Source of the DNA: Ruminococcus sp.
GTDB lineage: Bacteria; Bacillota; Clostridia; Oscillospirales; Ruminococcaceae
Direction of reading: 5' to 3'
Length of the DNA: 64,000 nucleotides
NCBI GenBank assembly: GCA_021770655.1
Contig: JAETQO010000009.1
Coordinates: 1-64,000 of the forward strand
Of the stretch, positions 48,185 through 58,651 are shown in pieces. Numbering within the stretch: the first letter of the stretch is position 1; each line of letters opens with the position of its first letter. The notes beneath the pieces were generated by a model. The model was not told where the DNA came from, did not search any database, and saw only the letters and a list, made by a program, of their open reading frames with translations. Position numbers and translations under genes: made by a program.

Positions 48185-49417
48185 ATGGCAAAAGAAATCA
48201 AAAAGGTTGTCCTTGCTTATTCAGGCGGACTTGATACTTCTATCATCATTCCGTGGCTCAAGGAAAACTACAACAACTGCGAAGTTATCGCTGTATCAGG
48301 AAACGTAGGTCAAGGCACCGAGCTTGAAGGTCTTGAGGAAAAGGCTATCAAAACAGGAGCATCCAAGCTTTATATCGAGGACCTTACGGAAGAATTTATC
48401 GAGGATTATGTATTCCCTACCGTTCAGGCAGGCGCTGTTTACGAAAATCAGTACCTTCTCGGAACTTCTTTCGCCCGTCCTATCATTGCTAAGAGAATAG
48501 CTGAGATTGCTATAAAGGAAGGCGCCGACGCTATCTGTCACGGCTGTACGGGAAAGGGCAACGATCAGGTAAGATTTGAGCTTGCAATCAAGGCTTTCGC
48601 TCCTGATATGCAGATCATCGCTCCATGGAGAATATGGGATCTTAAATCCAGAGAACAGGAGATCGAGTATGCTGAGGCTCACAACATTCCGCTGAAGATC
48701 AACCGTGAAACAAACTACTCAAAGGATAAGAACCTCTGGCATCTTTCTCACGAGGGCCTTGATCTTGAAGATCCTGCCAACGAGCCGCAGTACGAAAAGC
48801 CGGGCTTCCTTGAAATGGGCGTGTCCCCTATTATGGCTCCCGACAAGCCGACTTATGTAACTATCCACTTTGAAAAGGGCGTTCCTACTTCAATAGACGG
48901 CGTTGAAATGAACGGCAAAGAGCTTGTTGCAAAGCTCAACGAGCTGGGCGGCGCAAACGGCATCGGACTTGCCGATCTGGTCGAGAACAGACTTGTAGGC
49001 ATGAAGTCCAGAGGCGTTTACGAAACTCCGGGCGGAACTATCCTCTACAAGGCTCACGAGATCCTTGAAACTATCACTCTTGACAAGGAAACTTCAAGAG
49101 TTAAGCAGTATCTCGGTATCAAGTTTGCGGACATCGTATATAACGGTCAGTGGTTCACTCCTCTGAGAGAAGCTATGAGCGCATTCGTTACCGAAACTCA
49201 GAAAACCGTTACAGGCGACGTTAAGCTTAAGCTTTACAAAGGAAATATCATCAACGCAGGCGTTACATCTCCGTATACGCTTTATGATGAAGAGGTCGCT
49301 ACATTCGATGAGGACGACGTATACAATCAAGCCGATTCCGCAGGATTCATCAATCTGTTCGGTTTGCCTATCAAGGTAAGATCAAAGCTTGAGCAGAAGA
49401 GAAACGGCGGCAAGTAA
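48185..49417 (+). CDS. argG: Argininosuccinate synthase
   Basis: [36 protein letters not shown]. Confidence 0.97.
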   Translation: MAKEIKKVVLAYSGGLDTSIIIPWLKENYNNCEVIAVSGNVGQGTELEGLEEKAIKTGASKLYIEDLTEEFIEDYVFPTVQAGAVYENQYLLGTSFARPIIAKRIAEIAIKEGADAICHGCTGKGNDQVRFELAIKAFAPDMQIIAPWRIWDLKSREQEIEYAEAHNIPLKINRETNYSKDKNLWHLSHEGLDLEDPANEPQYEKPGFLEMGVSPIMAPDKPTYVTIHFEKGVPTSIDGVEMNGKELVAKLNELGGANGIGLADLVENRLVGMKSRGVYETPGGTILYKAHEILETITLDKETSRVKQYLGIKFADIVYNGQWFTPLREAMSAFVTETQKTVTGDVKLKLYKGNIINAGVTSPYTLYDEEVATFDEDDVYNQADSAGFINLFGLPIKVRSKLEQKRNGGK

Positions 49418-49473
49418 GAACATAAGAACAAATTATATTCAAAGACAGCATTACAAGATCAGGAGGTTTTAAT

Positions 49474-49917
49474 ATGTCAGACAACAACAGCATTTTTGAA
49501 CCTGCAATAGATAAAAAGGTAGAACTTACATACGACAGCCTGCCGAACTCGTCTTTTGAGGACGTTAACCTCAGCGGAGCTACATTTAATAATGTCAATC
49601 TCAGAGCCGCAAGCTTTGACGATGTAAATATGGACGAATCCAAATTCAACAACGTAAGTATGAAGGAGAGCAGCTTTTCCGATATGTATATGGTAAACTC
49701 CAGATTTCTCGGAGTCAACCTCAGCAATACAAGATTCGGATGCTCTATTATGAACAATGTAGAATTCAAAAATCCCGATTTGAAGAACTCACAGTTCGTT
49801 CACTGCGACCTTACCAATGTTGAGATAAACGACTGCAAGATCGACGGTCTTAAGATCAACGGTGTTGATATTCAAAAGCTGCTTGAACAGCACGAAAAGG
49901 AAAATCAGTCCGTTTAA
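49474..49917 (+). CDS. Pentapeptide-repeat-like protein
   Basis: A(N/D)L-type pentapeptides SSFEDVNLSGATFNNVNLRAASFDDVNM. Confidence 0.75.
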   Translation: MSDNNSIFEPAIDKKVELTYDSLPNSSFEDVNLSGATFNNVNLRAASFDDVNMDESKFNNVSMKESSFSDMYMVNSRFLGVNLSNTRFGCSIMNNVEFKNPDLKNSQFVHCDLTNVEINDCKIDGLKINGVDIQKLLEQHEKENQSV

Positions 49918-49997
49918 TCGAAACTAAAAATGTGTATAAGGGCAGAATGACTCGGCAGAGTTATTTTGCCCATACATATTTAAAGGGAGAGCTTTTT

Positions 49998-50645
49998 ATG
50001 GATAACAGAATTTTTACACGCAAGGACAAGACGCTTAATACGATTTATAGAATTATCCTGTTTGCGTGTCTGGCGGCGTCGGCTGTAACCGTATACGGAA
50101 TACTTAACGTCGTTATAGCGGATAACCAGAATAACTTAGGAAAGAAGATACTCGGCATGATGATCATGACATACGGTTATTATGCGGTCGTTGTGGGTTC
50201 TGCGACAGCGATTTTGTTCAGCGTTCTTTCGTATAAAAGCGGTTCGGTAATAAGCGTATTTTTCAGAACGGTATCATCACTGGGTATTTTGGTTCTCGAT
50301 CTCTGCGGCGTAAAGTTTATGAGCGTACTGAAAAAAGCCAGCGATATTGTATGCAAATACGGCATTGATTATATAAAGACAAATCCGTCCCCCGAAGAGG
50401 TGGGACTTACTCAGGCTGATTTTGACAAATATCAGAATATGATAGACAATACAGATGAGGATATGCTCGAACTTTTATTTATAGGGATTTTCCTTGGTGC
50501 GGCAGTATATTTCATTTTAAGCCTGACTTCTCTGCACAGTCTTTACAGGCAGAGAAAAAATCCTGTTTCGGAAAATATTCCTATGGACGATGAACTGGCG
50601 CAGTACTATAGCGACAGCGGCAATGACAATATAAACGATTTATAA
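49998..50645 (+). CDS. Hypothetical membrane protein
   Basis: Intact ORF with several TM segments between argG and argH. Confidence 0.6.
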   Translation: MDNRIFTRKDKTLNTIYRIILFACLAASAVTVYGILNVVIADNQNNLGKKILGMMIMTYGYYAVVVGSATAILFSVLSYKSGSVISVFFRTVSSLGILVLDLCGVKFMSVLKKASDIVCKYGIDYIKTNPSPEEVGLTQADFDKYQNMIDNTDEDMLELLFIGIFLGAAVYFILSLTSLHSLYRQRKNPVSENIPMDDELAQYYSDSGNDNINDL

Positions 50646-50661
50646 GTAAGGTGGTATTATA

Positions 50662-52035
50662 ATGGCAGGTAAAATGTGGGCAGGAAGATTTACAAAGGAA
50701 GTTGATGAAAGAGTAAACGACTTTAACTCGTCGATTTCCTTTGACGCAAGAATGTACAGATATGATATTGAAGGATCGATAGCACACGCAACTATGTTAG
50801 GAGAATGCGGAATTATCGATATTGACGAAAGCAGAAAGATAATCGAAGGACTTAAAAGCATTCTTGCGGATATTGACAGCGGCAAGCTTCAGTTTGACCC
50901 TACAGCAGAGGACGTTCATATGTTTGTGGAGGCGGAGCTTACAAAGAGGCTGGGAGATACCGGCAAAAGGCTTCACACGGCAAGGTCGAGAAACGATCAG
51001 GTGGCTCTTGATGTGAGAATGACCCTCAGAGCGGAAACCAAGGAAATAATCACTCTTGTCAAAAAGCTTGAAAAAACCATTCTGGATATTGCCGAGAAAA
51101 ATCTTACTACAGTTATGCCCGGCTACACTCACCTTCAGAGGGCTCAGCCGATAACCTTTGCTCATCACCTTATGGCTTACGCCAATATGCTTTTAAGAGA
51201 TATTTCAAGACTTGAGGACTGTTTCAAGAGGACAAATATTATGCCGCTCGGAAGCGGAGCGCTCGCCTCGACTACCTATCCCATAAACAGGCAGAGAGTC
51301 TGCGATCTGCTCGACTTTGACGAGATAACTCAGAATTCTCTTGACGGAGTTTCCGACAGAGATTTCTGCATTGAGCTTTGCTCCGCTATCTCAATGCTTA
51401 TGATGCACCTTTCAAGATTCTCCGAGGAAATAATACTCTGGTGCTCATGGGAATTCAAGTTTATCGAGCTTGATGACGCTTACGCCACAGGCTCCTCCAT
51501 TATGCCTCAGAAAAAGAATCCGGACGTTACCGAGCTTATCAGAGGAAAAACCGGACGAGTTTACGGCGATCTTAACACTTTGCTTGTTATGATGAAGGGT
51601 CTGCCCCTTGCCTACAACAAGGATATGCAGGAGGACAAAGAGGCTATCTTCGACGCTGTTGACACGGTCAAGCTCTGCCTTAAAACCTTCGACCCTATGC
51701 TTGCAACAATGAAGGTCATTCCCGAAAATATGAGAAACGCGGCGGCAAAGGGATTCATAAACGCTACCGACTGTGCAGACTACCTTGTTAAAAAGGGTAT
51801 GCCGTTCAGAGACGCATATAAGATCACCGGCACGCTTGTGCATACCTGCATTGAAAAGGGCTGCACTCTTGAAACTCTTCCGCTGGAGGAATACAAAAAA
51901 CTTACGGACAATTTCGGTGAGGACGTTTACGACGCAATAAGCCTTGACACCTGCGTAATGCAGAGAAAGGCGGCAGGCGGACCTGCTCCCGAATCGGTGA
52001 AGGCTCAGATAGAATATGTCAAGGAAAGAATCTAA
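50662..52035 (+). CDS. argH: Argininosuccinate lyase
   Basis: [50 protein letters not shown]. Confidence 0.97.
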   Translation: MAGKMWAGRFTKEVDERVNDFNSSISFDARMYRYDIEGSIAHATMLGECGIIDIDESRKIIEGLKSILADIDSGKLQFDPTAEDVHMFVEAELTKRLGDTGKRLHTARSRNDQVALDVRMTLRAETKEIITLVKKLEKTILDIAEKNLTTVMPGYTHLQRAQPITFAHHLMAYANMLLRDISRLEDCFKRTNIMPLGSGALASTTYPINRQRVCDLLDFDEITQNSLDGVSDRDFCIELCSAISMLMMHLSRFSEEIILWCSWEFKFIELDDAYATGSSIMPQKKNPDVTELIRGKTGRVYGDLNTLLVMMKGLPLAYNKDMQEDKEAIFDAVDTVKLCLKTFDPMLATMKVIPENMRNAAAKGFINATDCADYLVKKGMPFRDAYKITGTLVHTCIEKGCTLETLPLEEYKKLTDNFGEDVYDAISLDTCVMQRKAAGGPAPESVKAQIEYVKERI

Positions 52036-52465
52036 AACTCTTAACAAAGAATGTTCCCCTGTTAAAACCGCTTTGCTTTATCTTGCGATATGGGAGATCG
52101 TCACAATGATTTTGTGGCTTTTTACCGCCAAGCTTTTTGTGATATACGCTCTTTTTGCCGTAGGGTTTACGGTGCTTTATCCCGTCTGCACCTGCTGGCT
52201 GTGCTTTCGGTTCGCAAGACGGTTCGGGGTCAAATGGTATCTTACGCCTGTGATGATCGCAGTATCTGTAGTAGAATATATACTGCTGGAGGAATTTTCA
52301 TCGGTCGTACCGAATTTTATCGTTATGACCATACTCTGTTCAGGCTTTGCAAGCGGAATAGGCAGCTGCTTTGCAGACAGTGAAGCAATAAATGCCGCAA
52401 AAAGAGAAAAGCAGTTAAGGAAGAACAAAAAAGAAGCCGAATACAAAAATATACTTGACGACTGA
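52016..52465 (+). CDS. Hypothetical membrane protein
   Basis: Overlaps argH 3' end; hydrophobic segments, [16 protein letters not shown] tail. Confidence 0.55.
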   Translation: MSRKESKTLNKECSPVKTALLYLAIWEIVTMILWLFTAKLFVIYALFAVGFTVLYPVCTCWLCFRFARRFGVKWYLTPVMIAVSVVEYILLEEFSSVVPNFIVMTILCSGFASGIGSCFADSEAINAAKREKQLRKNKKEAEYKNILDD

Positions 52466-52522
52466 TCTACGACGCTATCGGGGGAATGCCGTCACATATC
52501 AACATAAAAAGAGGGAAAGAAA

Positions 52523-53470
52523 ATGAAAACCAAAGTTTTTATCGACGGAAAAGAAGGCACTACAGGCTTGCAGATATATGAGCGATTCGCTGAAAGAGGC
52601 GATGTGGAAATACTGCTTATAGACGATGAAAAGCGCAAGGACGCCGAGGAAAGAGCCAGAATGATAAACGCTTCCGATATTACATTTCTCTGTCTGCCCG
52701 ACGCGGCGGCAAAGGAAGCGGTAAAGCTCTGTACAAACCCCGACGTTAGAATCATTGACGCCTCAACGGCGCACAGAACAAATCCCGATTGGGATTACGG
52801 TTTTCCTGAGCTTTCGGAAAGACACAGAGAGCGCATAAGAAATTCAAAGAGAGTCGCTAACCCCGGATGCTATGCAAGCGGATTTATCTCTTTGGTATAT
52901 CCTCTTGTGAAAGCCGGCGTACTGCCCGAAGATTATCCCGTCACCTGCCACGCGGTTTCCGGCTACAGCGGCGGAGGTAAGAAAATGATCGCCGCTATGG
53001 AGAGCGAAAACAAAACAAAGGAAATGTTCTCTCCCCGTCAATATGCGCTTACGCAGTGCCACAAGCACATTCCCGAAATGCAGACCGTCTGCGGACTTAA
53101 ATACAAGCCTATGTTCAACCCTATCGTGGACGATTACTACAACGGCATGGTGGTTTCCGTACCGCTTGTTTCAAGATGTCTGACTAAAAAATACACGCCC
53201 GCCGATATTCATGAGATACTCAGCGAGCATTATGTGGGACAGCATTTTGTGAAAGTTATGGAGCTTGGCGGAGAACAGACGCTTTCCGACGGATTTATTG
53301 CGGCAAACACTCTTGCGGGAACGAACGATATGCAGCTTTTTGTCTGCGGAAACGAAGATCAGATACTGCTTATGTCACGCTTTGACAACCTCGGCAAGGG
53401 TGCAAGCGGAGCGGCGGTACAGAATATGAATATCATGCTTGGTATCGACGAGGCTAAGGGGTTGGAGTAA
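52523..53470 (+). CDS. argC: N-acetyl-gamma-glutamyl-phosphate reductase
   Basis: KVFIDGKEGTTGLQIYERF; RVANPGCYASGF; VSGYSGGGKKM. Confidence 0.95.
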   Translation: MKTKVFIDGKEGTTGLQIYERFAERGDVEILLIDDEKRKDAEERARMINASDITFLCLPDAAAKEAVKLCTNPDVRIIDASTAHRTNPDWDYGFPELSERHRERIRNSKRVANPGCYASGFISLVYPLVKAGVLPEDYPVTCHAVSGYSGGGKKMIAAMESENKTKEMFSPRQYALTQCHKHIPEMQTVCGLKYKPMFNPIVDDYYNGMVVSVPLVSRCLTKKYTPADIHEILSEHYVGQHFVKVMELGGEQTLSDGFIAANTLAGTNDMQLFVCGNEDQILLMSRFDNLGKGASGAAVQNMNIMLGIDEAKGLE

Positions 53471-53498
53471 TTGCCTATTACAGAAAGGCGGCTGTATC

Positions 53499-53966
53499 AT
53501 GGAGCTTGAACAGATACTGAACGAGCTTAAAATAGAATATGAAAAAGCAGAACACGAAGCGGTCTTAACCTGCGAGCAGGCTGAATTTGTAAAGGGGCTT
53601 ATCAAGGGGCAGGGATGTAAGAATCTGTTTCTGAAAAACTCAAAGAAAGAATACTTTCTCTACGTTCTGCCCGACGATCAAAAAGCCGACCTCAAAAAGC
53701 TTGGAAAAGACAACGGGCTTGGTCACCTCTCCTTCGGCGGAGAGCAGGAGCTTTCGGATATTCTCGGCTTAAAGCCCGGCGGCGTTACTCCTCTCGGCAT
53801 AATCAACGACAAGGAGAATAAGGTCGTTATTTTGCTTGACGGCAGGCTAAAAGGAAAAACGCTTTTACTTCACCCTAACGTCAATACTGCTACGGTTTCG
53901 ATAGCTTTTGACGATCTGATCAGACTTATCGAACATGAAAAACACAGATATATCATTACAGCATAA
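53499..53966 (+). CDS. YbaK/ProX prolyl-tRNA deacylase-like protein
   Basis: KNLFLKNSKKEYFLYVLPDDQKADLKKL; PGGVTPLGIINDK. Confidence 0.85.
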   Translation: MELEQILNELKIEYEKAEHEAVLTCEQAEFVKGLIKGQGCKNLFLKNSKKEYFLYVLPDDQKADLKKLGKDNGLGHLSFGGEQELSDILGLKPGGVTPLGIINDKENKVVILLDGRLKGKTLLLHPNVNTATVSIAFDDLIRLIEHEKHRYIITA

Positions 53967-53995
53967 CAACACCGCTCGGAAAAGGAGTTTTAATT

Positions 53996-55282
53996 ATGAA
54001 AGAGATCACTAAGAAAAATTTTGAGGGTTATAAATACATAGACGGCGGAGTTTGCGCCGCAAAGGGATTTAAGGCTAACGGGCTTTACTGCGGAATAAAA
54101 AAAACCTCGGTTTCAGACGGCAATGAAAGCCCGATAAGCGGCAATAAAAACGACATCGGTCTGGTAATGTCCGACGTTATGTGCGCCGCCGCAGGCGTTT
54201 ACACGCAAAACAAAGTAAAGGGCGCGCCTGTTACAGTTACAAAGAGAAATCTTGAAACTACAGGCGGAAAAGCACAGGCTATAATAGTCAATTCCAAAAA
54301 CGCAAACACCTGCAACGCCGACGGGGAACAGAAAGCGTGCAGAATGTGCGAGCTTGCCGCAGAGCAGCTTGGAATAAAACCCGAAGAGGTCATCGTGGCG
54401 TCCACAGGCGTTATCGGACAGATACTGCCGATAGAGCCTATAGAGAACTGTATAGAAGAGCTTGCCGCAGGACTTTCCTACGACGGAAACGAAAAAGCCG
54501 CTACAGCTATCATGACTACCGATACGGTAAAGAAAGAAGTTGCCGTTGAATTTGAGGTAGACGGAAAGCTTTGCCGCCTTGGGGGAATGGGCAAGGGAAG
54601 CGGAATGATACACCCTAATATGGCGACGACCCTTAACTTTATCACTACCGACTGCGCAGTATCATCAGATATGCTCAAAAAAGCGCTGAGCGAGGTGGTA
54701 AAGATAACCTACAACTGTCTTTCCGTAGACGGAGATCAGTCAACCAACGACACCTGCGTTGTTATGGCGAACGGACTTGCCGGAAACGCTGAGATAACGT
54801 CTGCGGGCGAGGAATTTGAGGTTTTCAAGAAGGCGCTTTACATAGTTATGATGAATATTACCAAAATGCTTGCCAAGGACGGCGAGGGAGCAACTAAGCT
54901 GCTGGAATGCACCGTAACCGGAGCTAAAGATCTTGATACTGCTATTACGGTAGCAAAAAGCGTTATATGCTCTCCCCTTTTCAAATGCGCAATGTTCGGC
55001 GCAGACGCAAACTGGGGAAGGATTCTTTGTGCCGTAGGATATGCCGACGCTGATTTCGACATAAACAAGGTAGACGTTTCACTTTCCTCAAAAGCAGGAA
55101 GAATCGATGTATGCAGGAACGGTTCGGGAATAGATTTTTCTGAGGAAGAAGCTAAAAAGGTTCTTATTGAGGACGAGATAACAATTTCGGTTTCCATAGG
55201 CGACGGTGAGGGAGCCGCTACAGCATGGGGTTGTGATCTGACCTACGATTATGTGAAGATAAACGGAGATTACAGAAGCTAA
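53996..55282 (+). CDS. argJ: Bifunctional ornithine acetyltransferase/N-acetylglutamate synthase
   Basis: GMGKGSGMIHPNMATTLNFITTDC; SVDGDQSTNDTCVVMANG; ADANWGRILCAVGYA. Confidence 0.96.
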   Translation: MKEITKKNFEGYKYIDGGVCAAKGFKANGLYCGIKKTSVSDGNESPISGNKNDIGLVMSDVMCAAAGVYTQNKVKGAPVTVTKRNLETTGGKAQAIIVNSKNANTCNADGEQKACRMCELAAEQLGIKPEEVIVASTGVIGQILPIEPIENCIEELAAGLSYDGNEKAATAIMTTDTVKKEVAVEFEVDGKLCRLGGMGKGSGMIHPNMATTLNFITTDCAVSSDMLKKALSEVVKITYNCLSVDGDQSTNDTCVVMANGLAGNAEITSAGEEFEVFKKALYIVMMNITKMLAKDGEGATKLLECTVTGAKDLDTAITVAKSVICSPLFKCAMFGADANWGRILCAVGYADADFDINKVDVSLSSKAGRIDVCRNGSGIDFSEEEAKKVLIEDEITISVSIGDGEGAATAWGCDLTYDYVKINGDYRS

Positions 55283-55413
55283 GGTAACACCGCACAACTA
55301 TTGTGTGCGGATAACGCAGAAAATTTTTCGTTAGATTGTATAGAAACGACGCAGAAATACTTGTGTCTTTCAAGGAGTTTCTGTGCAAGATAACGGAAAA
55401 TTGGCAAGTTAGA
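55283..55413 (-). repeat. MITE-like TIR element, copy 8 (inverted, truncated long form)
   Basis: GGTAACACCGCACAACTATTGTGTGCGGATAACGCAG...CGGAAAATTGGCAAGTTAGA then abrupt loss of homology; abuts argJ stop codon. Confidence 0.88.
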
Positions 55414-55474
55414 GCAATATGAAAAACAGCGCGAGGCCTATGACGACGGAATAGACCGCTTTTCACAGTACCTT

Positions 55475-55966
55475 ATGTCGGGAGAGTCGCTCCTCTGGCA
55501 GGGCGAATCTCAGAAGGGCGGCGGAGCAAAGGCCAACGTAGGAGGCTCATTCATGAAGTTTTTTGCAGTCTTCTGGCTTTCATTTGCGATCTTTTGGACA
55601 GTGAGCGCTGCTGTTACCGGAGGTGTGTTCGGACTTTTCGGCGTACCGTTTATTCTAATCGGAATTTTTCTGCTCATGGGAAACGGCGGTAAAAAATACT
55701 ACGCAATAACCGACCGCCGAGTGCTTACCCTTACGAAAAAAAGGCTTGACAGCGAATATCTGAACAAAATAAGCAGCATCAATTTTATCGAGGGCAAAAA
55801 CAACATCGGTTCTGTTACATACGGAACCAACGCAATGGAATATGTGAGAAACAGCAACGGCAGTCATTACAGACAGGTAAGAGGCGGACTGTATTGCGTT
55901 TTCGACCCTCAGGAGGTCTACAGAATACTTAACGACGCAGTTTATCAGGCAATGAATAACGAATGA
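55475..55966 (+). CDS. PH-domain (bPH-like) membrane protein, probably 5'-truncated
   Basis: YYAITDRRVLTLTKKRLDSEYLNKISSINFIEGKNNIGSVTYG; frame open upstream to the repeat junction without a start codon. Confidence 0.65.
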   Translation: MSGESLLWQGESQKGGGAKANVGGSFMKFFAVFWLSFAIFWTVSAAVTGGVFGLFGVPFILIGIFLLMGNGGKKYYAITDRRVLTLTKKRLDSEYLNKISSINFIEGKNNIGSVTYGTNAMEYVRNSNGSHYRQVRGGLYCVFDPQEVYRILNDAVYQAMNNE

Positions 55967-55993
55967 CATTATATATAAAAAGGGAGTATTGAA

Positions 55994-56851
55994 ATGGAAA
56001 TCAGCAATAAGATCAGAAGCCAGATACTTATCGACGCTCTGCCGCATATACAGAAATATCACGATAAAATTGTTGTGGTAAAATACGGCGGCAATGCAAT
56101 GACCAATGCCGAGCTTAAAGAAGCCGTTATGAGCGATATAGTATTGCTCAGCGAGGTAGGCATAAAGGTAGTGCTTGTCCACGGCGGCGGACCTGAGATA
56201 AACGCAATGCTCAAAAGAGTAGGCGTTGAAAGCAAGTTTATAAACGGTCTGAGATATACCGACAATGAAACCATTGACATCGTTAAAATGGTTCTGTGCG
56301 GAAAGGTCAATAAGGAGCTTGTGTGCGCTTTACAGCTCCACGGAGGAAAAGCCCTCGGACTGTGCGGCTGTGACGGACAGATGATACTTGCACAGAAGCT
56401 TGAAAGCGAAGTTGATCTGGGATTTGTGGGCGATATAAAAAAAGTCACGACTAAGCCTATTATCGACGCGCTCAACAACGGTTATATACCGATAATCTCT
56501 ACCGTAGGCGTTGGAGAGGACGGTCAGTCATATAACATAAACGCCGATACCGCCGCCGCAAGAATAGCCTCCTGTCTAAGAGCTGAAAAGCTTATCCTTA
56601 TGACGGACATAGTAGGACTTCTTGAAGATAAGGACGACGATTCCACGCTTATCCCACAGGTAAACGTAAGCGATGTGCCGTACCTTAAAAAGACCGGCAT
56701 AATAAGCGGCGGAATGATACCGAAGATCGACTGCTGTGTGGAGGCTGTAAGGCGCGGAGTAAAGAGAACCACTATCATCGACGGCAGAGTTCCTCATTCC
56801 ATTCTTATAGAACTGCTCTCCAACGAAGGCATAGGCACACAGTTTGTATAA
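55994..56851 (+). CDS. argB: Acetylglutamate kinase
   Basis: VVVKYGGNAMTNAELK; VLVHGGGPEINAMLKRVG; GMIPKIDCCVEAVRRGV. Confidence 0.96.
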   Translation: MEISNKIRSQILIDALPHIQKYHDKIVVVKYGGNAMTNAELKEAVMSDIVLLSEVGIKVVLVHGGGPEINAMLKRVGVESKFINGLRYTDNETIDIVKMVLCGKVNKELVCALQLHGGKALGLCGCDGQMILAQKLESEVDLGFVGDIKKVTTKPIIDALNNGYIPIISTVGVGEDGQSYNINADTAAARIASCLRAEKLILMTDIVGLLEDKDDDSTLIPQVNVSDVPYLKKTGIISGGMIPKIDCCVEAVRRGVKRTTIIDGRVPHSILIELLSNEGIGTQFV

Positions 56852-56890
56852 AGTTTGTATAAGTAAATAAAAATTATAGGGAGATACATA

Positions 56891-57424
56891 ATGGAAAACC
56901 GGAATAACAAGGAATGTGAAGTCTTATTTGAAAGCTCCATTGAGTTATCGGATTATAACTCCTTTAAAAAGATCCAGAATATTTATTTCAAAGCTGTCGG
57001 CATAAAAAAATTAGTTATAATTGAAGTTATACAGGCTATTGCGGCGGTAGCGTCGCTTGCACTGCATAATATGACGTGGCTGATGACATTTGTGATACTG
57101 CTTATACTAATACCTTTAGAAACAGTCTTAGTAAGAAAAACAGCAATTAAAAAAGCTTACAAAAATGAAAATGTTTTATATAAGGGAAAAAAGCGGATAA
57201 GCTTTACAGACGACAAAATACTTTGCGATACAGATTCGTCCCATACTGAATACAGCTACGACATTATCACCAATGTGATCAGTTCAAAGGAATGCTACAT
57301 TTTTCTTATCGGCAGAATACTGATCGCCGCCGATAAAAGTAGATTTGCAAAAGGAACAAAAAAAGAATTTGAACAATTCATTGCGGATAAATTTTCAAAT
57401 ATCAAAATAAAAACAATAATATGA
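56891..57424 (+). CDS. YcxB-like membrane protein
   Basis: Two TM segments then KGKKRISFTDDKILCDTDSSHTEYSYDIITNVISSKECYIFLI. Confidence 0.6.
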   Translation: MENRNNKECEVLFESSIELSDYNSFKKIQNIYFKAVGIKKLVIIEVIQAIAAVASLALHNMTWLMTFVILLILIPLETVLVRKTAIKKAYKNENVLYKGKKRISFTDDKILCDTDSSHTEYSYDIITNVISSKECYIFLIGRILIAADKSRFAKGTKKEFEQFIADKFSNIKIKTII

Positions 57425-57436
57425 AAGAGTGATAAA

Positions 57437-58618
57437 ATGAACACCATTGAACAATTCAACGAGCACGTTATGCCGACCTACGGCAGGATCGATCTCGTTA
57501 TGGACAGCGGAAGCGGTCAAACCGCTGTGGATGAAAGCGGCAGAGAGTATATCGACTTCGGTTCGGGAATCGGAACAAATTCTCTTGGCTACTGCGACGA
57601 GGACTGGGTAAACGCAGTCTGCGAACAGGCGCATAGGATACAGCACACGTCTAATTATTACTATACCAAGGTACAGGCTGATTTTGCCCAAAGACTTTGC
57701 GAGGCAACGGGCTATGACAAAATGTTTTTCGGGAATTCAGGCGCTGAGGCTAACGAGTGCGCTATCAAGCTGGCGAGAAAATACAGCTTTGACAAATATG
57801 GAAAGGACGCAGAGAGAAATATCATCATCACTCTGGTGAACAGCTTTCACGGCAGAACGCTCGCTACCCTTTCCGCAACGGGACAGGACGTTTTCCACAA
57901 CTACTTTTTTCCTTTCGTGGACGGTTTTGTGAATGTCATCGCCAACGACATCGACGATCTTATGGATAAGCTTAATACCCTTGACAACAAGGTATGCGCC
58001 GTAATGTTTGAGTTCGTTCAGGGCGAGGGAGGAGTTATCCCGCTGGAGCAGAGCTTTGTAAACACTATCGTGGCAGAGTGCGCCAAAAGAGATATTCTCA
58101 CCATTGCCGACGAGGTTCAGACGGGCGTGGGCAGAACAGGAAAACTTCTTGCCTCTGAGCATTTCAACGTCAAGCCTGATATAACGACTTTGGCAAAGGG
58201 ACTTGCCGGCGGCGTTCCTATCGGCGTATGCCTTGCAAACAAAAAGTGCAGCGGGGTCCTCGGCAAAGGCACTCACGGTTCGACTTTCGGCGGAAATCCC
58301 ATTTCCTGCGCAGGCGGAAACGCAGTGCTGAACAAGGTGACAAATCCCGAATTTCTTGCCGAGGTAACAAAAAAAGGCGAATATTTCAGAGCAAAGCTTG
58401 CCGAAATACCCGAAGTTGAGGGCGTTGACGGTCTGGGACTTATGCTTGGCGTAAGGCTCAAAACAAAAAAGGCGGCAGATATTTTGCAGAAGTGCTTTGA
58501 AAACGGCCTTCTCATTCTCACAGCAAAGGAAAAGCTCAGATTTCTCCCGCCGCTCAACATCTCATACGAACAGATAGACAATGGAATGGAAATTCTCAGA
58601 AAAGTTCTTGAAGCCTGA
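57437..58618 (+). CDS. argD: Acetylornithine aminotransferase
   Basis: FGNSGAEANECAIKLARKY; FHGRTLATLSATGQ; IADEVQTGVGRTGKLLA; TLAKGLAGGVPIG; GTHGSTFGGNP. Confidence 0.94.
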   Translation: MNTIEQFNEHVMPTYGRIDLVMDSGSGQTAVDESGREYIDFGSGIGTNSLGYCDEDWVNAVCEQAHRIQHTSNYYYTKVQADFAQRLCEATGYDKMFFGNSGAEANECAIKLARKYSFDKYGKDAERNIIITLVNSFHGRTLATLSATGQDVFHNYFFPFVDGFVNVIANDIDDLMDKLNTLDNKVCAVMFEFVQGEGGVIPLEQSFVNTIVAECAKRDILTIADEVQTGVGRTGKLLASEHFNVKPDITTLAKGLAGGVPIGVCLANKKCSGVLGKGTHGSTFGGNPISCAGGNAVLNKVTNPEFLAEVTKKGEYFRAKLAEIPEVEGVDGLGLMLGVRLKTKKAADILQKCFENGLLILTAKEKLRFLPPLNISYEQIDNGMEILRKVLEA

Positions 58619-58651
58619 AATTTATAGAAATTTATATCGGAGGTAATTAAT

